From positions 186,001 through 250,000 of the forward strand of contig JAITGO010000006.1 in assembly GCA_031280615.1 (NCBI GenBank): a stretch of 64,000 bases of DNA. The letters are read 5' to 3'. Of the stretch, positions 25,002-35,267 are shown piece by piece; the first letter of the stretch is position 1, and each line of letters opens with the position of its first letter. The translations under genes and the position numbers were made by a program. The notes under the pieces are model-generated. The model was given only the letters and a program-made list of their open reading frames with translations, had not been told where the DNA came from and ran no database searches. This DNA is from Desulfobulbus sp. Its GTDB lineage: Bacteria > Desulfobacterota > Desulfobulbia > Desulfobulbales > Desulfobulbaceae.

Positions 25002-26141
25002 ATGTTCAGCAAAAAAATCAAAGTATTAGTGGTCGACGACACCATCGTATATCGTAAGGCCGTCAGTGATATCCTGGCCGAAATGCCCGGGGTGGAGGTG
25101 GTGGGCGTCGCCCATAACGGCAAAATCGCGGTGGCGAAAATTCAGAACCTCAAGCCCGATCTGCTCACCCTCGATATCGAGATGCCGGAAATGAACGGGA
25201 TCGAGGTTTTGCAGTATCTGCAACAGCATGCTCCCCAGGTTTCGGCCATCATGGTGTCCACCCTGACCAGCGAAGGTGGCGACATGACCATGCGGGCCTT
25301 GGAACTGGGGGCATACGACTTCATCCTCAAGCCCAACACCACCAACATCAACGACAGCAAGCAGCACCTTCGCACCCTGCTCACTCCGTTGATCAAGGCC
25401 TTTCAAACCGGGCGAACCACCATCGGCAGCATGCAGGGTGGGAGCCGCGCCGCCATGCCCCGCAAGCCGATGACAGGGGGGTTGCTGCGGCCCCAAACCG
25501 ACAGCGCGGCCGCCGCCAGGACCAAGGTGGGCACGCCGGCCGCCCCACTGGTGCGTCGCCAAGGGAAATCGGAAATCGTCGCCATCGGCATTTCCACCGG
25601 GGGCCCCAATGCCCTGGCCCGGATGATGCCCATGCTGCCCGGCGACCTTGGGGTACCGATCGTCATTGTGCAACATATGCCGGCGGTGTTCACCAAATCC
25701 CTGGCGAACAGCCTCGACACCAAATGCGCCCTGACCGTAAAGGAGGCTCAGGACAGCGAAATTTTGCAAGCAAATGTTGCATATATCGCACCCGGTGGTA
25801 AACAGATGAAATTGGTCGCCTCTGCGGACGGAACCAATCGCCAGATCAAAATCACCAATGATCCTCCTGAAAATTCATGCCGGCCATCCGCCGATTATCT
25901 CTTTCGTTCGGTGGCGGATTACTATGTGGGGCGGACCACGGCGGTGATCATGACCGGCATGGGATCGGATGGCACCAAGGGGTTGCAGGTACTCAAACAA
26001 AAGGGGGCGCTTGTTATTGGCCAGGACGAGGCAACCTGCGTTGTCTATGGCATGCCCAAGATCCCGGCCGAATTGGGGCTGACTGATGTGGTTGCGCCGC
26101 TGGACAGAATCGCTGCTGAGATAATGAAGTCGGTGAAATAA
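25002..26141 (+). CDS. cheB: Protein-glutamate methylesterase/deamidase CheB
   Basis: 379 aa from ATG 25002. Receiver domain 5-125 with Asp58 (LLTLDIEMPEMNG), variable linker about 130-188, then the methylesterase with catalytic Ser198 (GISTGGP), His225 (VQHMP) and Asp323 (MGSDG). All three catalytic residues are present. It demethylates or deamidates chemoreceptors after phosphorylation by CheA. A TTG inside the cheW end (24942) would add 20 residues, but nothing conserved; no SD is visible at 25002, so translation may be coupled to cheW. Confidence 0.94.
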   Translation: MFSKKIKVLVVDDTIVYRKAVSDILAEMPGVEVVGVAHNGKIAVAKIQNLKPDLLTLDIEMPEMNGIEVLQYLQQHAPQVSAIMVSTLTSEGGDMTMRALELGAYDFILKPNTTNINDSKQHLRTLLTPLIKAFQTGRTTIGSMQGGSRAAMPRKPMTGGLLRPQTDSAAAARTKVGTPAAPLVRRQGKSEIVAIGISTGGPNALARMMPMLPGDLGVPIVIVQHMPAVFTKSLANSLDTKCALTVKEAQDSEILQANVAYIAPGGKQMKLVASADGTNRQIKITNDPPENSCRPSADYLFRSVADYYVGRTTAVIMTGMGSDGTKGLQVLKQKGALVIGQDEATCVVYGMPKIPAELGLTDVVAPLDRIAAEIMKSVK

Positions 26142-26166
26142 AGGATTTCTGAAAACGACGGACCTC

Positions 26167-27003
26167 ATGCTGAAAATACTTTCGGAAGAAATCAAGCTCG
26201 TCACCAAATATATATACGATATTTCAGGAATATATTTGGATGAGAGCAAGAAGTACCTCCTGGAAACCCGGTTAAATGCCATCGCCGATGAGCATGGGTG
26301 CGTCAGCTATCAGGATCTGTATAAAAAATCCAAAGCTGATGCCACCAAGGCCATCGAGCGGAAAATTATCGATGCCATCTCCACCAATGAAACCCTCTTT
26401 TTTCGTGACACCGGGCCCTTCCAACTGCTGCAGCATAAAATTTTTCCCGAACTGATCGATGCCCGTGCTTCGAAAGCCTCCGCCCTCAAAACCAATCTGA
26501 AGGTCTGGAGCGCCGCCAGTTCCACCGGTCAGGAGTTATATTCGGTGGCGATCCTGCTCCAGGAATTGCTGGGCGATCTGTCCAAGTATTCCATCAAACT
26601 CCTGGGCACCGATATTTCCGATGCGGCCATTGCCCAGGCCAGCAGCGGAAAATTCAATAAATTCGAGATAGAACGCGGATTGTCCCGGGACAAGCTGACC
26701 AAATATTTCACTCCATCCGGCCAAACCTGGAAAATCAACGACCTGACCCGCTCCATGGTCAAGTTTCAGAAATTCAATCTGATGCAGCCGTTCACCGGTT
26801 TGGGCAAATTCGATGTCGTCCTCTGTCGCAATGTGGCCATCTATTTCACCCTGGAAGACCGGAAAAAACTCTTCAACAAAATCGCCGATATTCTTGAACC
26901 CGACGGTTACCTGCTCATCGGATCAACCGAATCCCTTACCGGAATTTGCCCGCGGTTCATTCCCAAACGGCATCTTCGGTCGATATTTTATCAGTTGCAC
27001 TGA
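26167..27003 (+). CDS. cheR: Chemoreceptor glutamate methyltransferase CheR
   Basis: 278 aa. The N-terminal helical domain (about 1-75) precedes a SAM methyltransferase. FFRD at 78-81 is conserved. The SAM motif reads WSAASSTGQE at 114-123 instead of the usual WSAACSTGEE, a Cys-to-Ser and Glu-to-Gln change; LLGTDIS at 145-151 and LCRNVAIYF at 219-227 are otherwise standard. Probably functional, though the Glu-to-Gln change touches a SAM-contact motif. It follows cheB by 25 bases. Confidence 0.93.
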   Translation: MLKILSEEIKLVTKYIYDISGIYLDESKKYLLETRLNAIADEHGCVSYQDLYKKSKADATKAIERKIIDAISTNETLFFRDTGPFQLLQHKIFPELIDARASKASALKTNLKVWSAASSTGQELYSVAILLQELLGDLSKYSIKLLGTDISDAAIAQASSGKFNKFEIERGLSRDKLTKYFTPSGQTWKINDLTRSMVKFQKFNLMQPFTGLGKFDVVLCRNVAIYFTLEDRKKLFNKIADILEPDGYLLIGSTESLTGICPRFIPKRHLRSIFYQLH

Positions 27004-27038
27004 TCTTCGAACCGCCCGCAATTGATCAAGGTACGCTT

Positions 27039-27608
27039 ATGAACACAATGACCATTCTTGTTGCCGATGACGACCCGGTAATCCGCAATCTCTTTGAACG
27101 CCGTTTGAAAAATGCGGGCTACGAGGTGACCGTAGCCGTAGACGGTACCGAGGCGGCCCGGCTGCTCGATGCCACCATTTTCGACGTGGTGATCACCGAC
27201 CTGGTCATGCCCGGACAAATCGGCGGCATTGAGTTGCTGAAAATCGCCAAGGAAAAAAGCGTCGATATCGACGTCATTGTCATCACAGCCCATTCCTCGG
27301 TCGATACGGCGGTTGACGCCATGAAGAAAGGGGCCGTCGATTACCTCGAAAAACCGATCAACTTTGACGAGCTGTTTCTTCGACTGGACAAGATCGCCGA
27401 GGTCAAGGCCATGCTGAAAAACGCCGGCGACCTCCGGGAGGCGATGAATGTCACCGAACTTTCGGCGTCGCAAACCATCCAGGATCTGGAGATCGTCAAC
27501 GGCAACCAGCGCAACCTGCTCGACCGTCTGGACGCAATTCTCAGCGATCCGCGCGCCGCGGAACACAAGCGGATCGAACAGGCCTTGCGCCTGCTTGCAA
27601 CCCGCTGA
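27039..27608 (+). CDS. Response regulator with receiver and C-terminal helical tail
   Basis: 189 aa. A receiver domain spans 4-122, with the acidic pocket in ADDDP (9-13), Asp54 (VITDLVMPG), and the Lys of the LEKPI motif near 110. The last 65 residues are helical and charged (VKAMLKNAGDLREAM, IQDLEIVNGNQRNLLDRLDAI) with no DNA-binding or enzymatic output. It follows cheR by 35 bases and is likely the output protein of this chemosensory cluster, working by protein contact as CheY-like proteins do. Target unknown. Confidence 0.85.
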   Translation: MNTMTILVADDDPVIRNLFERRLKNAGYEVTVAVDGTEAARLLDATIFDVVITDLVMPGQIGGIELLKIAKEKSVDIDVIVITAHSSVDTAVDAMKKGAVDYLEKPINFDELFLRLDKIAEVKAMLKNAGDLREAMNVTELSASQTIQDLEIVNGNQRNLLDRLDAILSDPRAAEHKRIEQALRLLATR

Positions 27609-27613
27609 CCGGC

Positions 27614-28033
27614 ATGGAACTCCCGCCGGACCACGAGACCGACTCGGCCTTCGCACGCCTGGAACGGCTGGTCGCCACTCTGCGCAGCCCCGACGGCTGT
27701 CCCTGGGATATCAAACAGACACCGCTTTCCTTAAAAAAATACCTGCTGGAAGAATGCCGGGAGTTGGCCGAGGCCATCGACAGCGGCGACGAGCGGGCCG
27801 TCTGCGAGGAAATGGGGGATGTGTATTTCATCCTGGCCATGCTGGCCGCGATGTTCAACGAGCAGGACCGATTTAGCACCGGGGATGCCATCGAGGGCAT
27901 TATTGCCAAGATGGTCCGGCGTCATCCCCATGTTTTTGGCGATACCCCAATCACCGACGAACAGGCGTTGCGAGAGCAATGGCGGCGCATCAAGGAACAG
28001 GAAAAGCGCTCGGTCAAACCTTCTCCCCCCTAA
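27614..28033 (+). CDS. mazG: MazG-family nucleotide pyrophosphohydrolase
   Basis: 139 aa single MazG domain, half the size of E. coli MazG (263 aa). The block LRSPDGCPWDIKQTPLSLKKYLLEE carries the classical opening, and the metal-binding acids are in EECRELAEAI and CEEMGDVYF. Hydrolyses NTPs to NMP and PPi, cleaning the nucleotide pool. It starts 5 bases after the response regulator and may be carried on the che transcript by chance. C-terminus PSPP is low complexity. Confidence 0.92.
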   Translation: MELPPDHETDSAFARLERLVATLRSPDGCPWDIKQTPLSLKKYLLEECRELAEAIDSGDERAVCEEMGDVYFILAMLAAMFNEQDRFSTGDAIEGIIAKMVRRHPHVFGDTPITDEQALREQWRRIKEQEKRSVKPSPP

Positions 28034-28045
28034 CCTGCTTTTCTC

Positions 28046-28075
28046 TTGACATTTCCTGTCATTCTCTACTATTTT
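28046..28075 (+). promoter_or_regulatory. Candidate promoter of the rpsF operon
   Basis: TTGACA (28046-28051) and TATTTT (28070-28075) are 18 bases apart, about 80 bases before rpsF, in an AT-rich stretch that contrasts with the coding sequence around it. Confidence 0.6.
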
Positions 28076-28154
28076 AATTGTTTCATCTTACATAACCTTC
28101 TCGCTCTCACCGTTAGGATAGAAGCGAGGGCCAATCAGACCACGAGGAGGAATC

Positions 28155-28580
28155 ATGCGTCATTACGAAACCACGTATATTCTGCGCCCGAATCTGGGCG
28201 AGGATCAATGCACCGAAATCATCGATCGTACCAATGCCATCGTCACCAACGACGGCGGCGCGATCATCTGCCTGGATCGATGGGGAGTCAAGCGACTAGC
28301 CTACGAAATCAACCGGGAGATTCAGGGTTATTATGTCTACATGAACTATGCCGCTCCCGGCAAGACGGTTGACGAAATCGAGCGTATCTTCAGAATCGAC
28401 GACCGGGTTCTCCGTTACCTGACGGTCAAATTGGGTGACAACATGAATGCTGAGGCCATTGAGGCCGAAAAACAGCATATCGCGGAAAAAGCCGCAGCCC
28501 GCGCCAAGGCGCAATCCGAAAATTCGGAAGGCGACGATTTTGACGGCGAGCCTCTGGAAGAGGAAGCCTCGGAAGAATAA
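28155..28580 (+). CDS. rpsF: 30S ribosomal protein S6
   Basis: 141 aa. [17 protein letters not shown] and the central block [24 protein letters not shown] identify S6; the C-terminal 35 residues form the usual acidic tail ([16 protein letters not shown]). S6 binds 16S rRNA with S18, whose gene follows. AGGAGG lies eight bases upstream. First gene of rpsF-rpsR-DUF2232-rplI. ssb, found between rpsF and rpsR in many bacteria, is absent here. Confidence 0.97.
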   Translation: MRHYETTYILRPNLGEDQCTEIIDRTNAIVTNDGGAIICLDRWGVKRLAYEINREIQGYYVYMNYAAPGKTVDEIERIFRIDDRVLRYLTVKLGDNMNAEAIEAEKQHIAEKAAARAKAQSENSEGDDFDGEPLEEEASEE

Positions 28581-28621
28581 TTCGCCGTTTCGTGCTCAGT
28601 TTAACGCAAGGAGTTCCGCAT

Positions 28622-28861
28622 ATGTCTCAGCAGAAAAAAGTGTTTTCCCGCCGCCGTGTCTGCCGTTTTTGTACCGACAAGGAAATTGTCATTGATTACA
28701 AGGACGCGAAAACCCTTAAAAATTTCGTCACCGAACGAGGCAAGATCGTGCCCCGCCGGATTTACGGCACCTGTGCCAAGCACCAACGGCAGTTGACCGA
28801 GGCGGTCAAGAGGGCCCGTCAGCTGGCCCTGCTGCCCTACATGGGAAACACCCAGTTTTAA
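28622..28861 (+). CDS. rpsR: 30S ribosomal protein S18 (zinc-binding type)
   Basis: 79 aa. FCTDKE, the central [21 protein letters not shown] and the end LALLPYMG match S18. Cys14, Cys17, Cys51 and His54 make a C-x2-C...C-x2-H ribbon, so this is the C+ form that holds zinc, unlike E. coli S18. AAGGAG upstream fixes the start at 28622. S6 and S18 bind together on the platform of the small subunit. Confidence 0.97.
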   Translation: MSQQKKVFSRRRVCRFCTDKEIVIDYKDAKTLKNFVTERGKIVPRRIYGTCAKHQRQLTEAVKRARQLALLPYMGNTQF

Positions 28862-28876
28862 CGTATTTTCCGAGGG

Positions 28877-29839
28877 ATGAATGGTTCCGGGACCGGGCGG
28901 CAGTCGTTCTCCTTGCCACCCGGCCAACTTTTGCTCCTGATTGGCCTGTTTTTCCTGCCCGCTGCGGTACCCTCCGTACTGGGGTGGCTGACAGGATTCT
29001 TGGCGATACCCGTGTTCATCCCGCTTGCCATGCATGGCGCCACGAGAGGTTTGAGACTCGTGGTCATAGGCTTGGTTGTGGCGGGTGCGGGCGCGCTGTT
29101 GGTGCAGCAGAGCGAGATGTTTGTTTTCTCCCTGACTCTGGCGCCCTTGGGGGTTGCGCTCTTCTGTAGCGCCCGGGCCGGGGATCCGGCCGCAAAAAGC
29201 GGCGGCAAGGGCTTGGCGGCGCTCGGCATCGTCTGGCTGCTGTTTTGGGCGGTATACGGGATGCTGACCGGAACCAATCCTTACGACCTGCTGCTCAAAG
29301 TGCTTGACCTCGGCCTGGCGCAGACCTTGGAACTGTCCAAGTCCAAAGATGCCGGCCTTTCTCCGGAAATGATTCTGGGATTGACCGAGGCCACGGCCGC
29401 CATGCGGGAAACCATTCCCCGTATTCTTCCCGGCCTGCTGTCGGTGATGGTCCTGTTCACCGTGTGGCTGAACATGGCACTGATCAACAGCCTGTGCGGC
29501 CGGTTGACCGGCGCAGCCCCATGGGGTCCATACGCGGCTTGGCGTCTGCCCGATCATCTGATCTGGCTCCCCATCGGAGCCATTGGGGTTGCGCTGTTCG
29601 GTCAGGATTCCCTGCAAAATGTTGGCAGCTGGCTGGTAATGATCTCGGGCACGCTCTATTTTTTCCAGGGGCTGGCCGTGCTCATTGCCCTGTTCGAACG
29701 ATGGCGCCTGCCGCCGTTCGTGCGAATGATTTTGTACTTTCTCGTCTTTTTGCAGACTTACGGCCTGATGCTGGTTGCCGTGCTGGGATTGGTCGATGTC
29801 TGGTGCAACTTCAGAAAAACAAAAGAAACCAATGCATGA
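28877..29839 (+). CDS. DUF2232 (YybS-like) integral membrane protein
   Basis: 320 aa, highly hydrophobic with eight or so membrane segments, and the charged loop around LLKVLDLGLAQTLELSKSKDAGLSPEM near the middle. DUF2232 proteins of unknown function lie between rpsR and rplI in Desulfobacterota and Firmicutes; position and profile agree. GAGGG directly abuts the ATG, leaving almost no spacer, so the real start could differ or translation may be coupled to rpsR, which ends 15 bases before. Confidence 0.8.
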   Translation: MNGSGTGRQSFSLPPGQLLLLIGLFFLPAAVPSVLGWLTGFLAIPVFIPLAMHGATRGLRLVVIGLVVAGAGALLVQQSEMFVFSLTLAPLGVALFCSARAGDPAAKSGGKGLAALGIVWLLFWAVYGMLTGTNPYDLLLKVLDLGLAQTLELSKSKDAGLSPEMILGLTEATAAMRETIPRILPGLLSVMVLFTVWLNMALINSLCGRLTGAAPWGPYAAWRLPDHLIWLPIGAIGVALFGQDSLQNVGSWLVMISGTLYFFQGLAVLIALFERWRLPPFVRMILYFLVFLQTYGLMLVAVLGLVDVWCNFRKTKETNA

Positions 29840-29923
29840 CGACCGAGCGATCGTATCGACACCAAGCTTCGCCCGGCTCGTTTGACCACTGCAATACAAG
29901 ATACCACAAAGAGGGTCTGATCC

Positions 29924-30385
29924 ATGGAAATCATCTTGAAAGAAACCATTGAAACACTGGGCCAGGAAGGTGAGGTCGTCAAGGTTAAGCCCGGCTATGC
30001 CCGCAATTTTCTCATTCCAAAACAAAAGGCGGTGTTAGTCACTAAGGCATCCCTGGCGCAGCTGGAGAAGGAAAAACAGGCCATCGCCGCCCGTTTGGCC
30101 GAACAAAAAAAGAAGGCCGAAGGTCTGGCTGCGCAGCTTGCAGACAAGGTCGTCACGCTGAGCAAGCGGGTTGGCGAGGAAAATCGCCTGTTCGGTTCGG
30201 TCACCAACAACGACGTTGCCCTGGCTCTACAGGAACTCGGCATTAGCGTGGATAAAAAAGCCGTGATTCTGCCGGAACCGATCAAAACGATCGGCGAATT
30301 TGCCGTGACGATCAAGACCGGCTACCAGACCACCGCTTCCATTCAGGTCCAGGTCGTTCCGGAGTCCATCGGCGATATCCAGTAA
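29924..30385 (+). CDS. rplI: 50S ribosomal protein L9
   Basis: 153 aa. The N-terminal domain MEIILKETIETLGQEGEVV followed by KPGYARNFLIPKQKAV is diagnostic. The long connecting helix (LEKEKQAIAARLAEQKKKAEGLA) and the C-terminal domain (FGSVTNNDVALALQELGI, KTIGEFAVTIK) are complete. L9 stabilises the L1 stalk region. Ends the ribosomal operon; a strong terminator follows 120 bases downstream. Confidence 0.97.
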   Translation: MEIILKETIETLGQEGEVVKVKPGYARNFLIPKQKAVLVTKASLAQLEKEKQAIAARLAEQKKKAEGLAAQLADKVVTLSKRVGEENRLFGSVTNNDVALALQELGISVDKKAVILPEPIKTIGEFAVTIKTGYQTTASIQVQVVPESIGDIQ

Positions 30386-30504
30386 GGAGCCCGCGCGGCC
30401 CGCGGTCTGCCTGTGGATGCAACCTCCCGACCGATGTACTGAGAAGCGTCTACTCGTTTTCGCCGCATTCAATCTATTGCATCCATACCGGGTAACCCGG
30501 CTTA

Positions 30505-30543
30505 AGTGCCTTTTCTGGTTCCAGAAAAGGCACTTGCATTTTT
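30505..30543 (+). terminator. Strong terminator after rplI
   Basis: AAGTGCCTTTTCTGG (30505-30519) and CCAGAAAAGGCACTT (30522-30536) form a perfect 15-bp stem with a TT loop, followed by GCATTTT. It separates rplI from dnaB; the 218-base gap otherwise holds no gene. Confidence 0.8.
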
Positions 30544-30603
30544 CGACGTGCCATTCCCCGACCAGACAGGTATAGTTGCGGCGAAACACGTCTTCCACCC
30601 TTG

Positions 30604-32034
30604 ATGCACGCCACGAAAGACTCCATGCAACAGACTGTTCCCGCTGTCGTCACGCTCTCCAGCAAAATGATTCCTCCGCAAAACATCGAGGCGGAACAGG
30701 CGGTTCTGGGAACGATTCTCTTGCAGGACAAGGCCCTGTTGCATGTGGTCGAGGTGCTTGCGCCCGACGACTTCTACCGCGACGCCCACAAGACGATCTA
30801 TGCGGCCATGCTGGCCCTGTTCGAAAGGCGTGAACCCCACGACCTGATCACGGTCACCAGCCTGCTGGGCGACCAGAACAAGCTGGAAGAGATCGGCGGC
30901 GCTTCCTATCTCGCCGCGCTGACCGACATCATCCCCTTCACCGGCACCTTGGGGCACCATGCCCAGATCATCCGGAAAAAATCGATTCTCCGCCGCCTGA
31001 TCCAGACCGCTTCCGAGGTGGCGGCCCGCTGCTTCGATTCCCAAGACGACATTGAGACCCTGGTCGATCAGGCGGAAAAAACCATCTTTGAAATCGCCCA
31101 TTCCAACAAAGGCATGGGCTTTCAACCCATGTCGGCGGTGGTGCCGCGGGCCTTTGACCGGATCACCAAACTGTTTGACCGGCAGGAGCACATCACCGGC
31201 GTGGCCACCGGCTACGAAGAGTTGGACCGGATGACCGCCGGCCTGCAACCGGCTGAAATGATTATTCTTGCCGCCCGCCCTTCCATGGGCAAGACCGCCC
31301 TGGCGATGAACATCGTCCAGCATGCCGCCCTGATCGGCAAGATCCCGGTGGCGGTGTTCAGCCTGGAAATGTCCACTGAATCCCTGGCGCTACGCATGCT
31401 CTGTTCCCTGGGGCGGATCGATTCCCAACGCATCCGCACCGGCAAGCTCCACGAAAACGACTGGCCGAAACTGACCCGCGCCACCGGCATGCTGTCCGAC
31501 GCACCCATCTTCATTGACGACACCGCCGGCCTGACCGTCCTGGAAATGCGGGCCAAAGCCAGGCGGCTCAAGTCCGAGCACAACCTCGGCCTGATCGTGG
31601 TCGACTATCTCCAATTGATGCAGGGCAAGAGCAGCGCGGAAAACCGCGCTCAGGAAATTTCCGACATCTCCCGCTCGCTCAAGGCGATGGCCAAGGAACT
31701 GGACGTGCCGGTGCTGGCCCTTTCGCAGCTCAACCGCAGCCTGGAAAACCGCACCGATAAACGGCCCCAACTCGCCGATCTGCGCGAATCGGGCGCCATC
31801 GAGCAGGACGCCGACGTCATCGTGTTCATCTACCGCGACGAGGTATACAACCGGGCCGAGGACAACCCGAACCGCGGCCTGGCCGAAGTCATCATCGGTA
31901 AACAGCGCAACGGCCCGACCGGCGTGATCAAGCTGACCTTTCTCGGCGAATACACCACCTTTGAAAACTATACCGGCCGTCTGCCTGCCATCGATTTCGC
32001 CCCCGAGCCGGCCGCTGACTTCGACATTCACTGA
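30604..32034 (+). CDS. dnaB: Replicative DNA helicase DnaB
   Basis: 476 aa, normal length. N-terminal domain about 22-125 ([17 protein letters not shown]), linker helix, then the RecA-like motor with Walker A ARPSMGKT at 224-231, Walker [11 protein letters not shown] near 336, and the conserved [14 protein letters not shown]. Hexameric 5'-3' helicase at the fork. ATG 30604 is chosen; a TTG one codon earlier and an ATG seven codons later exist, and no SD is evident. No intein. rplI-dnaB order is common. Confidence 0.97.
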   Translation: MHATKDSMQQTVPAVVTLSSKMIPPQNIEAEQAVLGTILLQDKALLHVVEVLAPDDFYRDAHKTIYAAMLALFERREPHDLITVTSLLGDQNKLEEIGGASYLAALTDIIPFTGTLGHHAQIIRKKSILRRLIQTASEVAARCFDSQDDIETLVDQAEKTIFEIAHSNKGMGFQPMSAVVPRAFDRITKLFDRQEHITGVATGYEELDRMTAGLQPAEMIILAARPSMGKTALAMNIVQHAALIGKIPVAVFSLEMSTESLALRMLCSLGRIDSQRIRTGKLHENDWPKLTRATGMLSDAPIFIDDTAGLTVLEMRAKARRLKSEHNLGLIVVDYLQLMQGKSSAENRAQEISDISRSLKAMAKELDVPVLALSQLNRSLENRTDKRPQLADLRESGAIEQDADVIVFIYRDEVYNRAEDNPNRGLAEVIIGKQRNGPTGVIKLTFLGEYTTFENYTGRLPAIDFAPEPAADFDIH

Positions 32035-32048
32035 GCCACAAGGATCTT

Positions 32049-34532
32049 ATGCAACCCACCCCGCCGACCAACGACCGCTACGATTTCAAGACCATCGAAC
32101 AGCGCTGGCAACAACGCTGGGAAGAGGAAAAGACCTGGAAAGTCAGCCATCGCTCCGATCGCCCTAAATACTACGTGCTGGAAATGTTCCCCTACCCCTC
32201 CGGCCGCATCCACATGGGGCATGTGCGCAACTATTCCATCGGCGACGTCATTGCCCGTTACAAACGCATGCAAGGATTCAATGTCCTCCATCCCATGGGT
32301 TGGGACGCCTTTGGCCTGCCCGCAGAGAATGCGGCGATGAAACGCGGCATCCATCCCGCCGCCTGGACCTACGACAACATCGACTACATGCGCGGCCAGC
32401 TCAAGGCCATGGGGCTCAGCTACGACTGGGAGCGCGAACTGGCCACCTGTCGCCCCGACTACTACCGCTGGGAGCAGCGACTTTTCCTCGAGATGTTGGC
32501 AAAGGGGCTGATTTATCGCAAGGAGACCACGGTCAACTGGTGCGACGACTGCCAGACCGTGCTCGCCCGCGAGCAGGTGATCGACGGCGCTTGCTGGCGC
32601 TGCGACCAGCCGGTTCTGCCCAAGACCATGCACGGTTGGTTTTTCAAGATCACCAGCTACGCCGAAGAACTGCTGGCCGATCTGGATCAGCTCACCGGCT
32701 GGCCGGAAAAGGTGGTCACCATGCAGCGCAACTGGATCGGCAAGTCCACCGGTCTGTCCTGCCGGTTCCAGGTCGAGAACAGCGACCAGTCGATCGCCAT
32801 CTTCACCACACGGCCGGACACCGTCTTCGGCGTCACCTTCATGTCCCTGGCGGTGGAACACCCCATGATCGACATGCTGGTCCAGGGCAAGCCGCAGGAA
32901 GAAGAGGTCCGAACCTTTGTGCTTGAGACCGTGCTCGCCAAGCAACGGGCCGGCCTCGACCAAGAACTCGACAAACGGGGCGTGTTCACCGGCAGTTATT
33001 GCATCAACCCCTTTACCAACGAGCGGATTCCGATCTATGTCGCCAACTTCGTGCTGATGGAATACGGAACCGGGGCGGTGATGGCCGTTCCGGCCCACGA
33101 TCAGCGTGATTTCGAGTTTGCTCGCGCCTACGACTTGCCCATCCGGGTGGTCGTGCAACCGGAAGGCGATCCCCTCGATCCAGCCACCATGGCAGAAGCC
33201 GCCGAGGGACCGGGGCTGCTGGTACATTCCGGTCAGTTTACCGGCATGGAATCGATTGCCGCCCAACAGGCGATCATCGCCGAAGCCCAGCAACGGCAAT
33301 TCGGCGCGCCCCATGTGACCTATCGGCTACGCGACTGGGGGATATCCCGCCAACGCTACTGGGGCGCCCCCATTCCGGTGATCCACTGCGACAGCTGCGG
33401 CATCGTGCCGGTGCCCGCATCCGATCTGCCCATCCTGTTGCCCGGCGCAAACGAACCGGCAGGCACTCACAGCCCGCTGCACCAGCAGCTCGATTTTATT
33501 GCCGCCACCTGCCCCGACTGCGGCCGGCCGGCCCGGCGAGAGACCGACACCCTCGACACCTTCGTCGAGTCGTCCTGGTATTTTGCCCGCTATACCAGCC
33601 CCAACCTCGACAGCGCCCCCATCGACAAGGAGGCGGCCGCCTACTGGCTGCCGGTCGACCAGTATATCGGTGGCGTCGAGCACGCTATCCTTCATCTCCT
33701 CTACGCCCGGTTCTTCACCAAGATGCTGCGCGATCTCGGTTACTTGACGGTGGACGAGCCCTTCACTAACCTACTCACCCAAGGGATGGTCATCAAGGAT
33801 GGGGCCAAGATGTCCAAATCAAAGGGCAACGTGGTCGATCCCAACGATCTGATCGAGCAGTACGGCGCCGATACGGTCCGGCTGTTTTCCCTGTTCGCCG
33901 CCCCACCGGAGCGGGATTTGGAATGGAACGCCCAAGGGGTGGAAGGGGCATCGCGCTTTCTCAACCGGGTCTTCCGGATGGTCATGAACCAGCGCGCCTG
34001 CTTCGATCAAGCCGCCGCCGTCGATCTGACCAAGCTCAATGCCGGGTCCCGGGCCCTGCACCGAAAGACCCACCAGACCATCAAACGGGTGACCGAGTCG
34101 ATCGAGAGCAATTTTCACTTCAATACCGCCATCTCCGGGATCATGGAACTGGTCAACCTGGTGGCCGCGCCGGCCGACGAACCGGTTGACGCCTCGGTGC
34201 TGCGCGAATCCCTGGAGACCATCCTCACCCTGCTCTTTCCCATGGCGCCTCATTTTTGCGAGGAATTGTGGCAGGCAACCGGCCACGGCCAGCCCTTGAA
34301 CGATGCCGCCTGGCCGGCCTTCAATGCAGACGCCGCCAAGGAGGACGAGATCACCATCGTCGTCCAGGTCAACGGCAAGGTGCGGGGCAAACTGCTGGTC
34401 GACGCCGATGCCGACGAGGCCGCCCTGCAGCAACTGGCCCTGGACGAAGAGAAAGTCGCCAAGGTGCTTGCCGGGCAAAAACCGAAAAAAATCATCGTGG
34501 TTCCGAGGAAACTGGTCAATATCGTCTTGTGA
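32049..34532 (+). CDS. leuS: Leucyl-tRNA synthetase
   Basis: 827 aa class I synthetase. The HIGH signature appears as HMGH at 55-58 ([19 protein letters not shown]), KMSKS is exact at 587-591, and the CP1 editing domain with [12 protein letters not shown] lies near 255. The C-terminal domain ends in [11 protein letters not shown] and [15 protein letters not shown] precedes the ATG; 14 bases follow dnaB, so the two may share transcripts. leuS followed by lptE matches the E. coli order. Confidence 0.97.
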   Translation: MQPTPPTNDRYDFKTIEQRWQQRWEEEKTWKVSHRSDRPKYYVLEMFPYPSGRIHMGHVRNYSIGDVIARYKRMQGFNVLHPMGWDAFGLPAENAAMKRGIHPAAWTYDNIDYMRGQLKAMGLSYDWERELATCRPDYYRWEQRLFLEMLAKGLIYRKETTVNWCDDCQTVLAREQVIDGACWRCDQPVLPKTMHGWFFKITSYAEELLADLDQLTGWPEKVVTMQRNWIGKSTGLSCRFQVENSDQSIAIFTTRPDTVFGVTFMSLAVEHPMIDMLVQGKPQEEEVRTFVLETVLAKQRAGLDQELDKRGVFTGSYCINPFTNERIPIYVANFVLMEYGTGAVMAVPAHDQRDFEFARAYDLPIRVVVQPEGDPLDPATMAEAAEGPGLLVHSGQFTGMESIAAQQAIIAEAQQRQFGAPHVTYRLRDWGISRQRYWGAPIPVIHCDSCGIVPVPASDLPILLPGANEPAGTHSPLHQQLDFIAATCPDCGRPARRETDTLDTFVESSWYFARYTSPNLDSAPIDKEAAAYWLPVDQYIGGVEHAILHLLYARFFTKMLRDLGYLTVDEPFTNLLTQGMVIKDGAKMSKSKGNVVDPNDLIEQYGADTVRLFSLFAAPPERDLEWNAQGVEGASRFLNRVFRMVMNQRACFDQAAAVDLTKLNAGSRALHRKTHQTIKRVTESIESNFHFNTAISGIMELVNLVAAPADEPVDASVLRESLETILTLLFPMAPHFCEELWQATGHGQPLNDAAWPAFNADAAKEDEITIVVQVNGKVRGKLLVDADADEAALQQLALDEEKVAKVLAGQKPKKIIVVPRKLVNIVL

Positions 34533-34595
34533 CATGACGGCCGCCGTCTCTCGACTCTCGCCACCGTTGCCATACTGATGAACACAAGGAGTATC

Positions 34596-35249
34596 ATGCT
34601 GAAACGCGCTTTTTGGGATTGGAAAATGCTGCTGCTGGCCGCGCTTCTGTTGGGCGGCTGCGGCTACACGTTTCCCCATGTGTACGAAGGACCGCCCCAT
34701 GCCATCTACATGCCGACCTGGCAGAACCGCACCAACAAGCTGGAGATCGACATGAAGATCTACCAGTCCCTTGGCCGCTGGTTCCAAAAATCTTCTTCCG
34801 TTTCCATAACCAAGGAAAAGGCCGGGGCCGACCTGATCCTGACCGGCGAGATCCTGTCCATCGATCTGCCCAGCGTGAGTTGGAACACCGTTTCCGAAGT
34901 TACCGGTACCAAGGTCAACCTCATCGTCCGCTACGCCCTCAAGGACAAGGCGACCGGCAAGGTGTTGTGGGAGGTGCGGGACAAGCTGTACTCGGCCGAC
35001 TACTCGATGTCGACGGTCAGCTCGGCTGCGGACGAACAAGCCCTGAACAAGATCATCGACGATCTCTCCGAGGACATCTATATCGGCGCCCTCAATAAAA
35101 TTCGCAAGCAACAGCTCCAGCAGCAGACACAGCAACAGGCCCAACAACAAACCAGTTCCCCGCCTGTTAGAACGCTGGAAGTATTTCCCCAGCACCAGAC
35201 TCAGCAACAGGCCCAGCCGCAAACCCAGCCGCAGGCTACTGTGCCCTGA
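34596..35249 (+). CDS. lptE: LptE-like LPS-assembly outer-membrane lipoprotein
   Basis: 217 aa. A lipoprotein signal ends in LLGGC-GY near residue 20; GGCGYTF is the usual LptE start. Residues 25-165 resemble LptE (IYMPTWQNRTNKLEIDMKIYQSL, then TGEILSID, then YALKDKATGKVLWE), the plug of the LptD barrel. Position directly after leuS is the classical rlpB/lptE position. AAGGAG seven bases upstream fixes ATG 34596. The last 45 residues are an odd tail rich in Gln, made of QQ(Q/A/T) repeats. Confidence 0.75.
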   Translation: MLKRAFWDWKMLLLAALLLGGCGYTFPHVYEGPPHAIYMPTWQNRTNKLEIDMKIYQSLGRWFQKSSSVSITKEKAGADLILTGEILSIDLPSVSWNTVSEVTGTKVNLIVRYALKDKATGKVLWEVRDKLYSADYSMSTVSSAADEQALNKIIDDLSEDIYIGALNKIRKQQLQQQTQQQAQQQTSSPPVRTLEVFPQHQTQQQAQPQTQPQATVP

Positions 35250-35267
35250 AATCCTTCCTGTTCACTG

